Origin: Gamsiella multidivaricata
Lineage: Eukaryota; Mortierellomycota; Mortierellomycetes; Mortierellales; Mortierellaceae
NCBI RefSeq assembly: GCF_025024155.1
Contig: NW_026251726.1
Span: 186,001-250,000, forward strand
DNA: 64,000 nt
Reading direction: 5' to 3'
Made by a program: the position numbers and the translations under genes
The notes under the pieces: generated by a model
Seen by the model: the letters and a program-made list of their open reading frames with translations, nothing else
Told to the model about the DNA's origin: nothing
Database searches by the model: none
Shown: one piece after another, positions 9,513 through 21,300 of the stretch
How positions within the stretch are numbered: position 1 is the stretch's first letter
Layout: the number at the start of each line of letters is the position of its first letter

Positions 9513-9900
9513 ACGAGAAATTTGCAGCCAAGGTCTGCAAAAGGGGCACAGCCAAGGTCTGAAAAAGGGGTACAGCCGCAGACTTTTCCGTGTGGTGTCA
9601 CGCCCTCAAGAGCTACATCTTCCGCCTCCTTTTTATCCACCCCAAAGTGGTCAAAGACACGTGTGTAGGTCTTTATGGCAGCATGGCGCGACTATTGGTC
9701 GATCATGGGCTTTTTAGCTCTTCCACATTGAACTGGATCAAGGCGACTGCCTAACGCCAGAATTGTGCCTACCTCGTCCACGATGGTGCACTTGATGCCC
9801 TCGAGATCGTGCTCTGAAAGCGGCGAGAGCCTTGGCCGTTCCAAGATCTGTGCGCCAGTCACGGCGATATCAGCAGTCCTATCCGCAGGTCCTGATCCCC
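9513..9900 (-). pseudogene. Unassigned coding relic with in-frame stop
   Basis: Minus-strand reading from about 9900 gives a compositionally protein-like run (LEGIKCTIVDEVGTILALG, then DPVQCGRAKKPMIDQ). It is interrupted by one TAG near 9692, then continues (RVFDHFGVDKKEAEDVALEG) into two copies of a CxPFxDLG unit and a stop near 9515. The repeated unit comes from a 23-bp tandem duplication at 9523-9575. I do not recognise the family. It may be part of the mobile element whose other strand carries the 10117-10339 repeat. Confidence 0.3.
9523..9575. repeat. Two-copy 23-bp tandem duplication
   Basis: The unit GCCAAGGTCTG(C/A)AAAAGGGG(C/T)ACA occurs twice in tandem. On the minus strand it codes for the repeated CxPFxDLG peptide. 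Confidence 0.8.
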
Positions 9901-10116
9901 AAGATTCTGTATCACAGCACCATTCGATAGGACCCCTCACAGAGACCGAGGACAGACAAGCGAGGCGTACTGCTGAGGATGCTTTGCATACGTACAATAT
10001 TGCTGTTCGACTCAAGGAATATAGACAGCGACAGCGGCGTGAAAAATATAATGGCATGGATGAGCACCAGAAGGTACATGAAATGGAAAAAGCAGCACTC
10101 AAGGACATAGATTCAC

Positions 10117-10339
10117 AGCGGTTTTGGGCCCCGGCTCAAGTATTAGAAACCATGCGACTCAAAATGTGTGTGTATCATAGGTATTTGGTTCCTCATTTTA
10201 CATTAGTTTAGTAGCTTAGTGGAGGCCTTTTGTTAGCTATCTTTAGGTAACTATCGACCGGCTGGCAGTCTAAGCCGAGGTTTGGACAATGCAGCCTGTG
10301 GCACGCCTGCACGCCTGAGGGGATCTGGCGTCAATAAAA
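10117..10339 (+). repeat. Dispersed repeat copy 1, likely 3' end of a LINE-type element
   Basis: This shares high identity over about 220 bp with 13444-13659. It begins inside a reading frame (QRFWAPAQVLETMRLKMC, ending with TAG at about 10209), runs through a conserved non-coding stretch and ends at CAATAAA. The frame extends upstream as a Lys/Arg-rich stretch to about 9990. Compared with copy 2, most codon differences in the shared peptide are synonymous, which suggests the peptide was under selection in a common ancestor. Copy 1 has an 8-bp insertion (near 10212) relative to copy 2. Confidence 0.8.
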
Positions 10340-10682
10340 TGTCGTAGTTCGTGATGGGATATTATGGCAGCCAAATTCATGATTCGCCAAAATTTCGGAT
10401 ATAAACCTTATCCTTTCACGCGCTCCTTCACTCTCATTTTCCTCCTCTTCCGCAACACAGTTCGCTGCACATCCCTTGGTATCTGCTTAACACCAGCTTG
10501 ACAATCTTCTTTATCCATCTCGTAAGCGTTAACGAAGGGTATTGAGTGCCTATAGCCCTCAATCCGAAAGCTTGGATACAAGGCCGTTTTCTGCTCTCAG
10601 TGTCCTCATGTCGCCCCATGGAGGGTGCGTTTTATTTTTTTATTGCTTTTTTTAATAGGGAACCATCGACTAGTTAGGCCAT
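10340..10682. other. Intergenic, no gene seen
   Basis: This lies downstream of the repeat and at the 3' end of the F-box gene. I see only short frames without protein character. Confidence 0.5.
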
Positions 10683-12107
10683 CTACGAATAACATGTGCG
10701 AGTACCCAGCCAGACTGCCTTCAGTTTATCGAACGTCAAGAGATGTTTCGCCACGCGTGCCTCGATCGATGTGTCCTCCTTCTTCACATGAGATTCGTTA
10801 GACTCATCGACAACCTTCTTCCTTTCCTCGTCCATCACGTCTGTTTCGTTCTTTTTCCTTCCCTCCTTCCACAATTGCAGAGCCCTCTTAACCTTTTCTT
10901 TGGTATCTAATTCTCGAATTCGGACACGAAGCTCTTGCAATCGTTTGCATGCCCATTCTGACTCCTCCACATGGTCCATGTCCATCTCGTGACGTTCAAG
11001 TCCAAGGATCTGAAGGTTTAGGCAGCTGCGCGGCAGTAACTGTAGAGCTCGACCCCTCGATTGAAAGTAATCGTCCTCGCGAGGGAAGTGATCTCTTTCA
11101 GTATGGCATTCATGAACATCCCAAAAGGTGGAGATATCGAGTAACGTCGCGTTATGGAATGTCAGCGCTATAATGACATCTGTAGAGAGCTCTTTGTACG
11201 CAAAAGTGACAGACACCAGGTTGCGGAACACGTTTGCCACCAAGTCATATAGAACAGGGCTTGGTGTGACCCATGTACCGATTTGAGTCACTTTTGGGCA
11301 GCACATTCGAACCTCGGCCTTGATTCGCTTGATAGGAACGACCAGGGTCGTCACTTGATTATAGACATGCCAGTAAGTCAGGTTGGGGAAATGTGCGAGC
11401 AACGACGAGCCTGGGGGTGAGGGCTCTGATTCGGGGTCGGGTTTGAAGACTTGAGAGATAGGAGCCGTCAGAGTGGCCACTCTCGTGTGCTGAAAGGTGT
11501 CTATGGAGGAGCCTGAGAGCAGCGCGACGTCCTGCTGCAAGTCCACTCTTGTGAGCAGAGGACAACCTCTCAGTAAAGAGGCAAACGAATTCCGGCTGAG
11601 GCAGATACCATGGAGTCTTACGGAAGAGAGTCTGGAGACGGAAGAGTGAGGGACGAGCGCATCAACGAAAATCATCCGGAAAGACAGATCACGCTGGTTC
11701 GCATTTACATCTATCCCCAATGACAGCTTTCTGAGGTTGCTGTTGTTCCTGCTGATGAGATCCATGCACAAGGTGCGGAATCGGGCACTGCTGGCGCATG
11801 TTATTCGGAGAACTCGTATGTTCTTGATACTTGGAGAAAGAAGGGCATTCAGCTGCAGTTGGGTTTTGAGATCCTCGACTATGCGGATGTGGTGTCCATG
11901 CTTGGCGACAATGTCGGCGCTGAGTTGCTCAAAAGTGTTGTGGACCTTGAAATCGATGGCATACCAAATCGGAAAAACGAAATCATTCGACCAGTCTTTA
12001 GAGACCCGAACGCAAGAGATAGCATCCTTCACGGAGACTAGGCGACTGATGCGGCTTCTGATCTCGGGGATATGGAGTGGGTTCTTATCGATGAAAAGGG
12101 TTGTCAT
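10683..12107 (-). CDS. F-box/LRR-type protein
   Basis: This is a single open exon of 474 residues from ATG 12105-12107. The N-terminus (residues about 10-50: HIPEIRSRISRLVSVKDAISC, VSKDWSNDFVFPIWYAIDF) matches the short F-box that fungal LRR proteins use to dock on Skp1 in SCF ubiquitin ligases. Residues about 80-400 show repeated leucine-spaced segments (IKNIRVLRITC, LRKLSLGID, LLTRVDLQQ, LQILGLERHEMD) typical of degenerate LRRs that would choose a substrate. The C-terminal part is highly charged (Lys/Glu). The target is unknown. Such genes are strongly multiplied in Mortierellomycota, in line with its accessory-region setting. No lesion is seen. Confidence 0.75.
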   Translation of the reverse strand: MTTLFIDKNPLHIPEIRSRISRLVSVKDAISCVRVSKDWSNDFVFPIWYAIDFKVHNTFEQLSADIVAKHGHHIRIVEDLKTQLQLNALLSPSIKNIRVLRITCASSARFRTLCMDLISRNNSNLRKLSLGIDVNANQRDLSFRMIFVDALVPHSSVSRLSSVRLHGICLSRNSFASLLRGCPLLTRVDLQQDVALLSGSSIDTFQHTRVATLTAPISQVFKPDPESEPSPPGSSLLAHFPNLTYWHVYNQVTTLVVPIKRIKAEVRMCCPKVTQIGTWVTPSPVLYDLVANVFRNLVSVTFAYKELSTDVIIALTFHNATLLDISTFWDVHECHTERDHFPREDDYFQSRGRALQLLPRSCLNLQILGLERHEMDMDHVEESEWACKRLQELRVRIRELDTKEKVKRALQLWKEGRKKNETDVMDEERKKVVDESNESHVKKEDTSIEARVAKHLLTFDKLKAVWLGTRTCYS

Positions 12108-12908
12108 GGATGGAGTGCGCCTTTAGCATGAGTAAAAGGCGTAGAAAGAGGGAGAGAAGAGTGAGGTCGATGCAAAAGTATGGCTATTTGTGGATGAGAC
12201 AAGGAGGTTTCAAACATTGACATTTTGCGGCGCGTTATAAATTTTTTGTGGGCAGATATCGAGGCGCGTTTGTGACCAAAACGCGTTTGCAAAACACCAC
12301 CTCGAGAGCTGAGTAATACGCCAATTCAAAAAAATGATAGGTAGCATCTCAAGCCAGAACGCCAACAGCTACTATCCCACCTGGAGCAGCTCATCATTCT
12401 CACGATCCTCAACGATGAGGATTAAGGAACAGAAAATACTGAAAAATCAGAAGAGCACGCGGATATTAGTTGTGAGCAAATGCGCCGCAGAGGCAAATGA
12501 AGTCCGCCATAGTGACAAGGTTTGAAAGGGCGCGTTATATGGCGCGTTTATGTGCAGCATGTATTCCTTGTCCTAAATTCATGAGGACATATAATTTCTT
12601 TCTTCACCAGAATAAACACCAGAACATTGGGACCCTCAGTGATAGGAAGCACAGTGCTACGGCTACAATGTTTGACTAGGAAGTACTGGGCGTTAAGATA
12701 ATAGAATGTTGAACAAAAAGGCAAATTGCAATAAACATGAAAGTATCGTAACTTTTTTCAAAGTACTGTAGGGCGCGGAAAAGTAGTTGCGCGACATGGA
12801 GGAGGCAATCAAGGATGTCAACAATTCACACACACCGAACCGAGTTTTATCCTGTGCGAGCTAGACACTCTTTGGTGGAGTCTGCGTGAGATCCGGGGAG
12901 AGGAAACG
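12108..12908. other. Intergenic, short GCGCGTT words
   Basis: This is the upstream region of the F-box gene. GCGCGTT(A/T)-type words recur at about 12230, 12263, 12530 and 12542, some in inverted orientation (AACGCG at about 12281). They might be regulatory sites or remains of a small element. No gene is recognised. Confidence 0.4.
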
Positions 12909-13538
12909 ATGGTGGATACGCGAGATGATGATTGGATAAGGCTGTTGAAGGAGCGGCGAGACAGGGACAATGGTGACGAGGACAGAGAGAATGTCTACGA
13001 GGAGGAAGGAGAAGGAATGGGCAGTCAAGGAAGCGTACAGCAGGTAGCACCGCCTATCAGGCTCTGGATAACGACGGACATATATCATGGACTCGTACCA
13101 AAGTCCCTGACAACGAATTGGGCACTGCTCTTGAAGACGTCGAAGAGTATCGCGGCTTACCTGGTTGAGTGTTTTGTAGAACAAATTGAGGCATTTGGCC
13201 AAGAGGAGCTATGAAAAGAACGATGTAGTGCCACAGTGGCATGGGAAAAGTCCAAGGACGTATGCGCGAGGATGAAGAAAGCCAGGACCCAGGTAGGAGG
13301 TGAGGCCCAGGGCTTTGTGAGACAACAGCCCCAAGAGGAGGTTACGATGGCTGCGAGAAGGAGAGCAGACCACCACCTAGCGGACCACTTCCAAGGAAAG
13401 GTGGCGTTGATAAAGAGGACCCAGTGGACCCGACAGATTGCGTAGCGGTTTTGGACCCCTGCTCAAGTATTGGAGACTATGCGACTCAAAATGTGTGTGC
13501 ATCATAGGTATTTGGTTCCTCATTTTACATTAGTTTAG
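12909..13538 (+). pseudogene. Relic of a non-LTR retrotransposon ORF C-terminus (tentative)
   Basis: From about 13070, the reading DIYHGLVPKSLTTNWALLL...VECFVEQIEAFGQEEL ends at a TGA (13212-13214) and continues in frame as a Trp/Lys/Arg-rich segment (CSATVAWEKSKDVCARMKK). From memory this resembles the C-terminal region of LINE-type ORF2 proteins of Mortierella-like fungi. The frame meets a TAG at 13443-13445, just before the RFWTPAQVLETM peptide shared with the repeat at 10117. Copy 1 has CAG (Gln) at that codon. An A-rich tail follows at 13650-13685. The retrotransposon reading rests on recall of family texture and should be treated as inference. Confidence 0.4.
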
Positions 13539-13685
13539 TGGGGCCTTTTGTTAACTATCTTAAGGTAACTATCGGCCGGCTGACAGTCCAAGCCGAGATC
13601 TGGACAATGCAGCACTCCTGCACGCCTGCACGCCTGGGGGGATCTGGCATCAATAAAAAATAAATAAAAATAAAATAAAAATAAA
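13444..13685 (+). repeat. Dispersed repeat copy 2 with A-rich tail
   Basis: This is the partner of 10117-10339 in the same orientation. After the shared CAATAAA it runs into AATAAA/TAAAA simple repeats, the kind of 3' tail expected of an element copied by target-primed reverse transcription. Copy 1 lacks this tail. Confidence 0.8.
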
Positions 13686-14759
13686 CCTCCCCTTCTATCT
13701 GCAGGACGCCCTGCTTGTTCGATACTGACCCTCTTACAAAGAGCGTGAAGAGAGGGGGAGAGAACAAGGGTCTTTTAATTCTAGCACCAGAACTGGGAGC
13801 CTCATCATTATTGTTCGTCCACATTTGTAGAAATGAACCAAAAAAAGTCTGACCCGCCAATCCGTCGCTGTGCCTAGATATGTGTTCGGAGGACTGGTAT
13901 AGCATTTCCTGACGCCCATGCAGAGCCAAGGCCTTGTTACCATCATTCTTTCGTGGAGAGACCCGTTTCACCAAATACATCGAGACGGCCTGACACATGA
14001 AAACCACCATAATAATGTTTGAAGAAAAATAGCGAGGACACATCCTAGTCGATGACAAAAAGCCCTCAGGGGTGGTTCGCGGTGAAGATCGGATACAAAA
14101 AAATACGTGAAAAAGCGCGTCTGGCTCAGCCAATGGACCTGCTTTTACCACCACAACAGAACAGCAACAACGAAACCGGCTATCTGACGCACTCCTCATA
14201 GTCAATGAAGTCAATGAGTCGCGGCGAAGGTTCGATTATGATGAAGAATAAAAAGAAAGAAATGGGGTTTCCCAGAAAAAACAGCCCCTGGGCCCCTTCA
14301 TTGCGGGTAGATGTGAATGTTGCACAGGTGCTCTCGGGGTTAAGATCTATGTGATGCCGTCGAGGCTGTGCATCGCCCGGGCCAGATATACGCGTCGATC
14401 ACTATGTCCCTTCAATGCAGTGCGAGCACCAAGTGCAAACCCATTCATTATATTACTGACAAAGGCTTTTCTTGCTATTGTACATTTTCATCTTTTCATC
14501 GTTTGGTTCAATCCTCACTCTCCTCACTCTTTATTTCATTTTCACATTGACGTTTGCTGGTTCTACGCTGACTAAGGTGTGGGGTTCGAAGCGATACATA
14601 CAAAGGAAAGTGGATTGGCTTGCCATCAGTCAGTCTTACTTGAGAAAGTAAAGACTGTGCAGGGCACACCGCGGGCAGGTTGCAAGCCATGGTACCCCAG
14701 AAAAAACCACAAGGGAAAAAAAGTTCGGCTTTTGACCTTCTTATTTTTTGGGGGGTGGG
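13686..14759. other. No confident gene
   Basis: A minus-strand open frame crosses 13,555-14,214 but begins only at TTG, runs into the repeat and its A-rich tail, and shows no family signature. The remainder has no recognisable coding sequence. Confidence 0.4.
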
Positions 14760-16000
14760 GAATTGTATTTTTCTTGTTCTTGTTCTTTTTTCTTTTTTTC
14801 TTTTCTTTTTTTCTTTTCTTTTTTTCTTTTTTTCTTTTTTCTTTTTTCTTTTTTTTAGAGAGGTGTAATAAAGCAAGAGCAGAAGCAAGAGCAGAAGCCG
14901 AGGCCTAAGCAAATGCCAGAGTCAGAGCAGTGATAGATGCGCAAGTCCAAGCAAAAGCAAAAGCAATAGCAAAGGCAGATGGAGAAGCAAAAGCAGATGT
15001 CGAAGCCAAAGCAAAAGCAACGCCGGAGCAGAAGCAAAAGCAAAAGTCCAAACAAAAGCAAAAGCGAAAACAAAAGCCAGAGCACAAGCAAGAGCAAAAG
15101 CGGAAGCTTAGGCAAATGCCAGAGTCGGAGCAGTGATAGATGCAAAAGTCCAAGCAAAAGCAAAAGCAAAAGCAAAAGCAAAAGTAAACAAAGGAAGAGA
15201 AGGGGAGAGAGAGAGAAAGCTAGAAGCAATAGAGACAAGGGAGCGCTGGGTGAGTGAGTGGGTGAGAGAGATACGAGAAGTGCAGGTGAACGAGACTGAG
15301 GTGAACAAGAGTGGGAGAGAGCAGTGGGAGAGAGCAGTGGGAGAGAGCAGTGGGAAAGAGCAGTGGGAGAGAGCAGTGGGAAAGAAGGGCAAGAGACAGC
15401 AGAAGTGAAGGACTGAGAGTGAAAGTGGGAGTAGCTGGAGCAGGGGTAAAGGTGGAAGAGGAGGAGGAGGAGGAGGAGGAGGAGGAGGAGGAAGAAGAGC
15501 TTACCTTGAAGACCAGGAAGAAGACCGGGGAGAAGATGAGGAAGAAAAGAGAGAAGAGAGAAGAGAGAAGAGAGAGAAAAAGAGGAGGGCTTCATATTCG
15601 GTCCTCGATAGACACTCCCTCCTCCACGACAGACGGCACACGTCATCGCTGCTGTCTGCAGCGAAGAGAGTGTCTTCGAGCAGCCTCCTATCGGTATAGT
15701 CTTTTCGGGACTTTCACATGAAAGAAAAAGAGATAGTGGGCGATAGACAGCACGGAGACAGTGGACAGAGAGACAAGCAAGGAAATGATGGTGGCAAAAC
15801 CGGTGACCTATCGGGACATGAAATACACTTTGGTGGTAAGATAGCCTGGTCTTGACAGCAAAGGAGCAAAGAGAGGGAGAGAGGGAGAGAGGGAGCGAGG
15901 GAGTGAGGAAGTGAGGGAGTGAGGGAGTGAGGATGAGAGAATGGGAGGATGAGAGGATGAGAGGTCTCCTTTGATGAGCATGCAAGCATGGAATAGAAGA
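14760..16000. repeat. Compound simple-sequence region
   Basis: Several repeats follow each other: a T/C-rich tract (about 14765-14860), a GCAAAA/GCAGAA-type array (14870-15190), six copies of a 13-bp GGGAGAGAGCAGT-type unit (15311-15386), a GGA run (15459-15493), GAGAAGA repeats (15540-15585) and a GGGAGAGA/GGGAGTGA array (15870-15935). Within the GCAAAA array a segment of about 75 bp at 14905 recurs 203 bp further on (about 15108). Long open frames on both strands here are by-products of the repeats. Confidence 0.85.
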
Positions 16001-18351
16001 AAACAATAGACAGAAAAGACATGGCAAAGGTAGTGCTACCACAAGAGTGTCTCAGTCAGGACGTCTATCGAAGCAGCCAATGATGTAATGATGTACCTGG
16101 GAGTGTGCAAGGATATAGAGAGAGACAAAGACACAGGAACAAGCAGCAAGGAAAGAGAACGAGTGAGACAAGGAAGAAGCGGCTACGGCGACGATGGCCA
16201 TACAGGTCACATACAGCAATACTATCTTCTTGCAGCAGTACGCGGGCAGACAATGGTCCCTAAAGACAATACACCGTGAGTATGTTGGACTCGGACCAAA
16301 TTGTCTATTCCAATATAACGACTGCTGGCTGCATCCTCTCCAGCTTTTTTTCTTATTTCATCAAGTGCTCACATACGGCTGTGCTGCATCCACGCCTTAA
16401 GAAAACCAGCCTGTTACAGACAACACCACCAAGTGAACACGCGTCTTAGCTGCGAATAGCAGCACTGGGAGTGGCAGAAAGGGCTGTCAGCAACGACACG
16501 CGCGTCCCTCTCCAAGGATTGTCCATGTTTATGCGCATACTCTACAGCACTCCATTTCTTCCTTATTAGTAACCACACGAGAAATCTGCAGTCGTTGTAA
16601 AAATGGGCGCAGTCCACAATTTCGAAATGTCCTTTCCTTAATCTTTTTATCCATCCAAACTTAAAGGCACCTCAGCATTTTACTACAATGTCCATCTACG
16701 CCCACATCCCCTGTGGAAGTGATGAAAGAGAGCTATTAGGCAGTTCATTCTGGACCATTTCTCATCAAGAATGTGACAGTATTGAGATATCATTAAGCTA
16801 AAGTCAATGCAGGCGTTTCGATGTATGCTGCGCAGAGCATCCTCAAGGGTTGAATCCACGCATACCCGTACTTCCAACAGAATACAGAAGACCTATCCAT
16901 AGCATTTCCGTACTCCCATCAAAATGCTGATACATTAGTAGAGCATCCATAGCACTGCAAATACTGTTAGTTTTATTTATCCCATGCTCCATCTAACCAA
17001 GTCATAAGGCTCAATTTCCTGTAACAAGAGATAATGACAGCTCTTTTTTATCCCCCACTGTGTCTACACTGCTGAATGTTAGATATAGGGTACAATAGAA
17101 TTACGGGATGCGACGCCGCCGTTGTAGGCAGGGTGGATAGTGAGATAGAAAGTGAACGGAGAAGTAGGGTGAAGACGACAGACGAGAATGCGAGGACAGG
17201 GAAGAGTGAGGGGCGAGAGAATTTTATGGGTTTTATTAGCGAGTCTGAACGACCACGCTCCTAAAGAGTACCGTCCTCAACGTGTGATAACGACAAAGCG
17301 CCGACTGCTAATTATTGTCCTAGCGTCCACGGTTGTCTTTGTGGACCTGTTCTCTTTGTCCCCGATGTTCCTTGTCGAACCTGTAGACACCTATAGACCA
17401 CTTCAGATGTGGATCTATTTTGCATAGATGGATAGAAGGTTTTATACGAGCCTTACTCTGTAGTTATCTAGCATTCGTCTTCCTCTGGTATAAAGTGTTC
17501 CACAGGTCACTTCGTTCTAGACTTTCGTGTTTATTTAAGTTTCCAGTGAGCCTGTATCTACCTCTGGATTGTCTTTACCACTTTACTATTGATTCTCTCT
17601 ATCTCCTTACTCTCCGCACCCAAATCCCTCTTCTTTTTGAATGTGCGTCGCCTCGCAGTTGCTGCCTCTTACAATAACACTAAGCAGCGTCCCCGACGAG
17701 CACCTCAGCTCATTACTTGCCCGCTAAGTAAGACGAACGAGATAGACCTCACACGAATGTGCTTCGTATTATGATATTCGCGTCGTCTGAAATTTTGACA
17801 TATACGCTGTTTTCATGCTCCTCCCATGCGTTATGCTTAACTTAGAGACTGTGGCCAGCCTCAACAACCAAATGAGGGCCTCCCGCATTCTTGACGGGGA
17901 GCACCAAAACCATCCTCTTCGCATGGTACTTCAGATATCAGAGAACTGCAGCACTTAGATCAAAACAATAACAGATACCAGGTTGATTACTGACGGAAGA
18001 AGAATGTCTCACTGAGAGAATAAATGACCGAATTGTGCAGTACTGGAAGGACGCAGGACAACGAGGCGATGTCCACAAAGCAGCACGACGACAAGGCTAC
18101 TGACATTAAGCAAAGGGTCATTCTGTAAATTTAGGAGCGGGTCCTGAATACTATGGTCTTATCAATGGATATCAGAGCTAGTTCTAGATTCCGCCAAAAT
18201 ACAGATCGATGCGACATTCAAGAAAAGATATCTCATGTGCAAATAAGTGAAGATTATTTCTTTTTATGATCTAAAACCAAAGGCTAGGAATGCGGGTTTC
18301 TGCAATGGCTCCAAAGATTTGGAGAAAGGGATAAATTGGACGTAAACCCTT
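16001..18351. other. Gene-poor stretch
   Basis: This is about 2.3 kb without a recognisable protein, tRNA or repeat family. Its reading frames are short and show no conserved motif. The right end contains the 3' untranslated part of SLH1. Confidence 0.5.
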
Positions 18352-21300
18352 CTAATTCATGACATCAAACTGAATATCCACTGTCTGGTCCATACCCAGA
18401 TATCCATCGCTATATAAATGGATCTTCCACACATGTCGACCCTCTCTCTTTGGCGCAACAAAATCCAGACGCGTGGTCACTCGGTTAATGAACCCGCCTT
18501 GAGGTCCCGTACGCATGTTCACTCTCTTGAGCGCAACCAGTTCGTTCGCATCAGCGTCCTCGAGCACCACCCACCAGGACTCCCACTGCGGCTTTGGGAA
18601 TTTGGGGCAGTAGACGCGTCCATCATACTCAACCCTAGGTCGCCTGACCCTGCTGAGTTCCAGCGTCACCTTGTAGGTCAAATCTCCCACTAAGAACGAC
18701 TTGATGCCAGTATCGATGCTTGACTTGATCTCAAGCACTGGCAGCTTCTGGACCACCTTCCAAATGTCCTGCAGGTGAATCGGTCCCAAAGTCTGAACCT
18801 TACTGAAATAATCCTTGACCTCATGCTCGGTCATGGATGTCAGATCAAACAAACGCTCGACAGTTTTAGTAAAGGTACCCTTCTTATTGTTTCTGTTGCG
18901 GCCCTGATGATGCGAGGCGGCAAGAATAGGAAGCATATGCTTCTCGATACGGGGCAAAGTCAGCAAAGACTCGTCGCTCCAGCGTGCTTGCTTAACGGAC
19001 TGCAGAATATTCATAGTCGACAAGCACGGCTGCAACATGCCCTTCTCAGCCGTGATATCGATCATTGCCTGTAAGTTTGAGAAAATGCAATAAAGACCAT
19101 GTTGTTAGCAAAAACAATGGGTACACAGACACGTGTATTTGCGGTCGCTGAATGTTTTCTTACCTGGAGGACACGGACAGATTGGTCGAGGACGGACACT
19201 GTATCGGTGATATAGTCCGCAATGGGCAGTTTCATCCGCTCAAAGTATGCTTGCAGCAACAAGAACGACTTTGCGTGGGGACTGTCGTATGACATCGAAG
19301 ACTCAATCAAGAGTGGTAACTCCTTTTCCAGCTCTTTGTTCAAAATATCTTCGTTGTGTCTCACTGGTAGCTCCGAGTACTCGGTGGCGCCACAGAGAAT
19401 CATCAGCAAGTCCTCGTATGTCGAATCCGGCTTGAGGTGCTCCTGCAAATGACGGATGGTTGGATGCATCAAATAGTAGAACGAACAGATCTTGCCCAAC
19501 GAGGTTGGCTCAATCTCAAAGTCGTCAGTCACCTCCAAACAGCTGGATCGCTCCAGGTTAGAAACCGACTTTTCAATCAGGTCTGACAAAAAGGTATTAA
19601 CACCCAAGGGCGTCAAATCTTCGACGCCGTAGTAACTGGGGTTCATCTGCAGTCGTCTGTAAAAGTACGTCCAGGTTAGATAATCCATGGCGTCCTGCTT
19701 CGACTTGATAGTGCCTCCAACAATCTCGGCATTCAGGTGATCATCTAGATGTAGATGCAAACTCGACTCGACAGGGAAGGGCTCGTGCAAGAACTTCTTG
19801 TAAAAATTCTTCTTGGCATCATGCACAAAGATTCTGGCAATACCCTCCTGGTCAAACTGCGGACGACCAGCTCGTCCCATCATCTGCAAAACATCCGTGA
19901 TAGGAAAGTCGACGTATGTTCTTGTCTTGGCGTCGTAAAATTCCGTTCCCTTGATGACCACCAGATGGGCAGGGAAGTTGACACCCCAGGCCAAGGTGCT
20001 AGTGGCGATTAAGATCTGGATTTTTGTGCTCACAAACAGCTCCTCGACAAGCTTGCGGTCGCTTTCGGGCAGACCAGCGTGGTGCAGACCGATACCAAAC
20101 CCGAGTGACAATCTCAAACTCGAGTCCTGGACCTTCGTGAGCAGAATTTCAAGATCCTCCTCAGGCATATGCAAGAAACGTCTGGGATTGTCCTCCATGG
20201 CACAGTAAGCAATCAAATCCTGGGCGGTGAGACGAGTCTGACGACGCGACGAGACAAAGACAATGACGGGCTGGTTGGGAGAGTGGGTCTTGATGGCAGC
20301 GTACGTCGGCTTGTTCATAGTCGCCATACGTGGACAGTAGTGCTTTCCGGGAAAGCCGTCGATGTAGATTTCGAGAGGAACAGGGCGAACAGAGTGCCTA
20401 AAGTTGAACAATCCAACTTCTTGAATACCAAGCCAGTCCGCCAGATCGTGAGCATTGGCCAATGCAGTCGAAAGTCCGACCAAGCGGATCCGCTTGTCCA
20501 GCTGAGCACCAATGTAGTTCATACGAGACACAATGACCTCCAGAATTGGGCCGCGGTCGCCGCCGAGCAGGTGAATTTCGTCAATAATAACCAAGGACAC
20601 CTTCTGAACATAGGGTCTTGTCTTCCAGTTACGACTAATACCGTCCCACTTTTCGGGCGTCGTAATAATAATGTCAGCACTCTCAATCGACTTGATATCG
20701 GGCGTCACGTCTCCAGTCAACTCAACTAACTTCTTGTTCATGGGACCAACCAAACGAGTTGTCCAGTCCGTGACACGCTCGCGAACCAGGGCCTTCATGG
20801 GAGCGATATATACGACCTTGCTGTCTGGTTGATCCTTAAATGCCCACCACATGGCTAATTCAGCAGCAACAGTCTTTCCTGATCCAGTAGGGGCACCAAT
20901 AAGAGCGTTGTGGCCGGTATTGTACAGCGTGTGGAAGATTTGTGTCTGAATAGGGTTGAAGTGTGAGAATCGCTTCAAACAAATCTCTTCCAAAACCTCG
21001 TTATGCAGTGCGGAGACAGGCAAGGGCTGCAAATCCAGAAGATCCGTATGGGGTGGATACAACTCTGGCAGGATCAGGTGTTTGAACGAGATAGCGTGCA
21101 CTGACTCGGCTCCGATCCACTTGTCAGAAATCGCGCGAACAAAGATCTGAGGCGGCAGGGGCTCAATCACAGGAATGGTGAATGTGATCACTTGGGGCTG
21201 GCCCAGCTGTCGACGCGAGAGCAGGAAGTACTCTGAATGCAGAATCTCGGTGTTGTTTGAGTCCTCGACCCAAATCCACCAAGGCTCGTTGAATCCGTGG

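Noticed and set aside
13555..14214. 219-residue minus-strand frame
   Set aside because: It starts only at TTG, crosses the dispersed repeat and its A-rich tail, and shows no conserved motif.
14508..16042. Long open frames on both strands (Leu/Phe/Cys-rich on minus, Lys/Gln/Ser-rich on plus)
   Set aside because: They are produced by GCAAAA, GA and GGA simple repeats, which lack stops in several frames. No family signature was seen.
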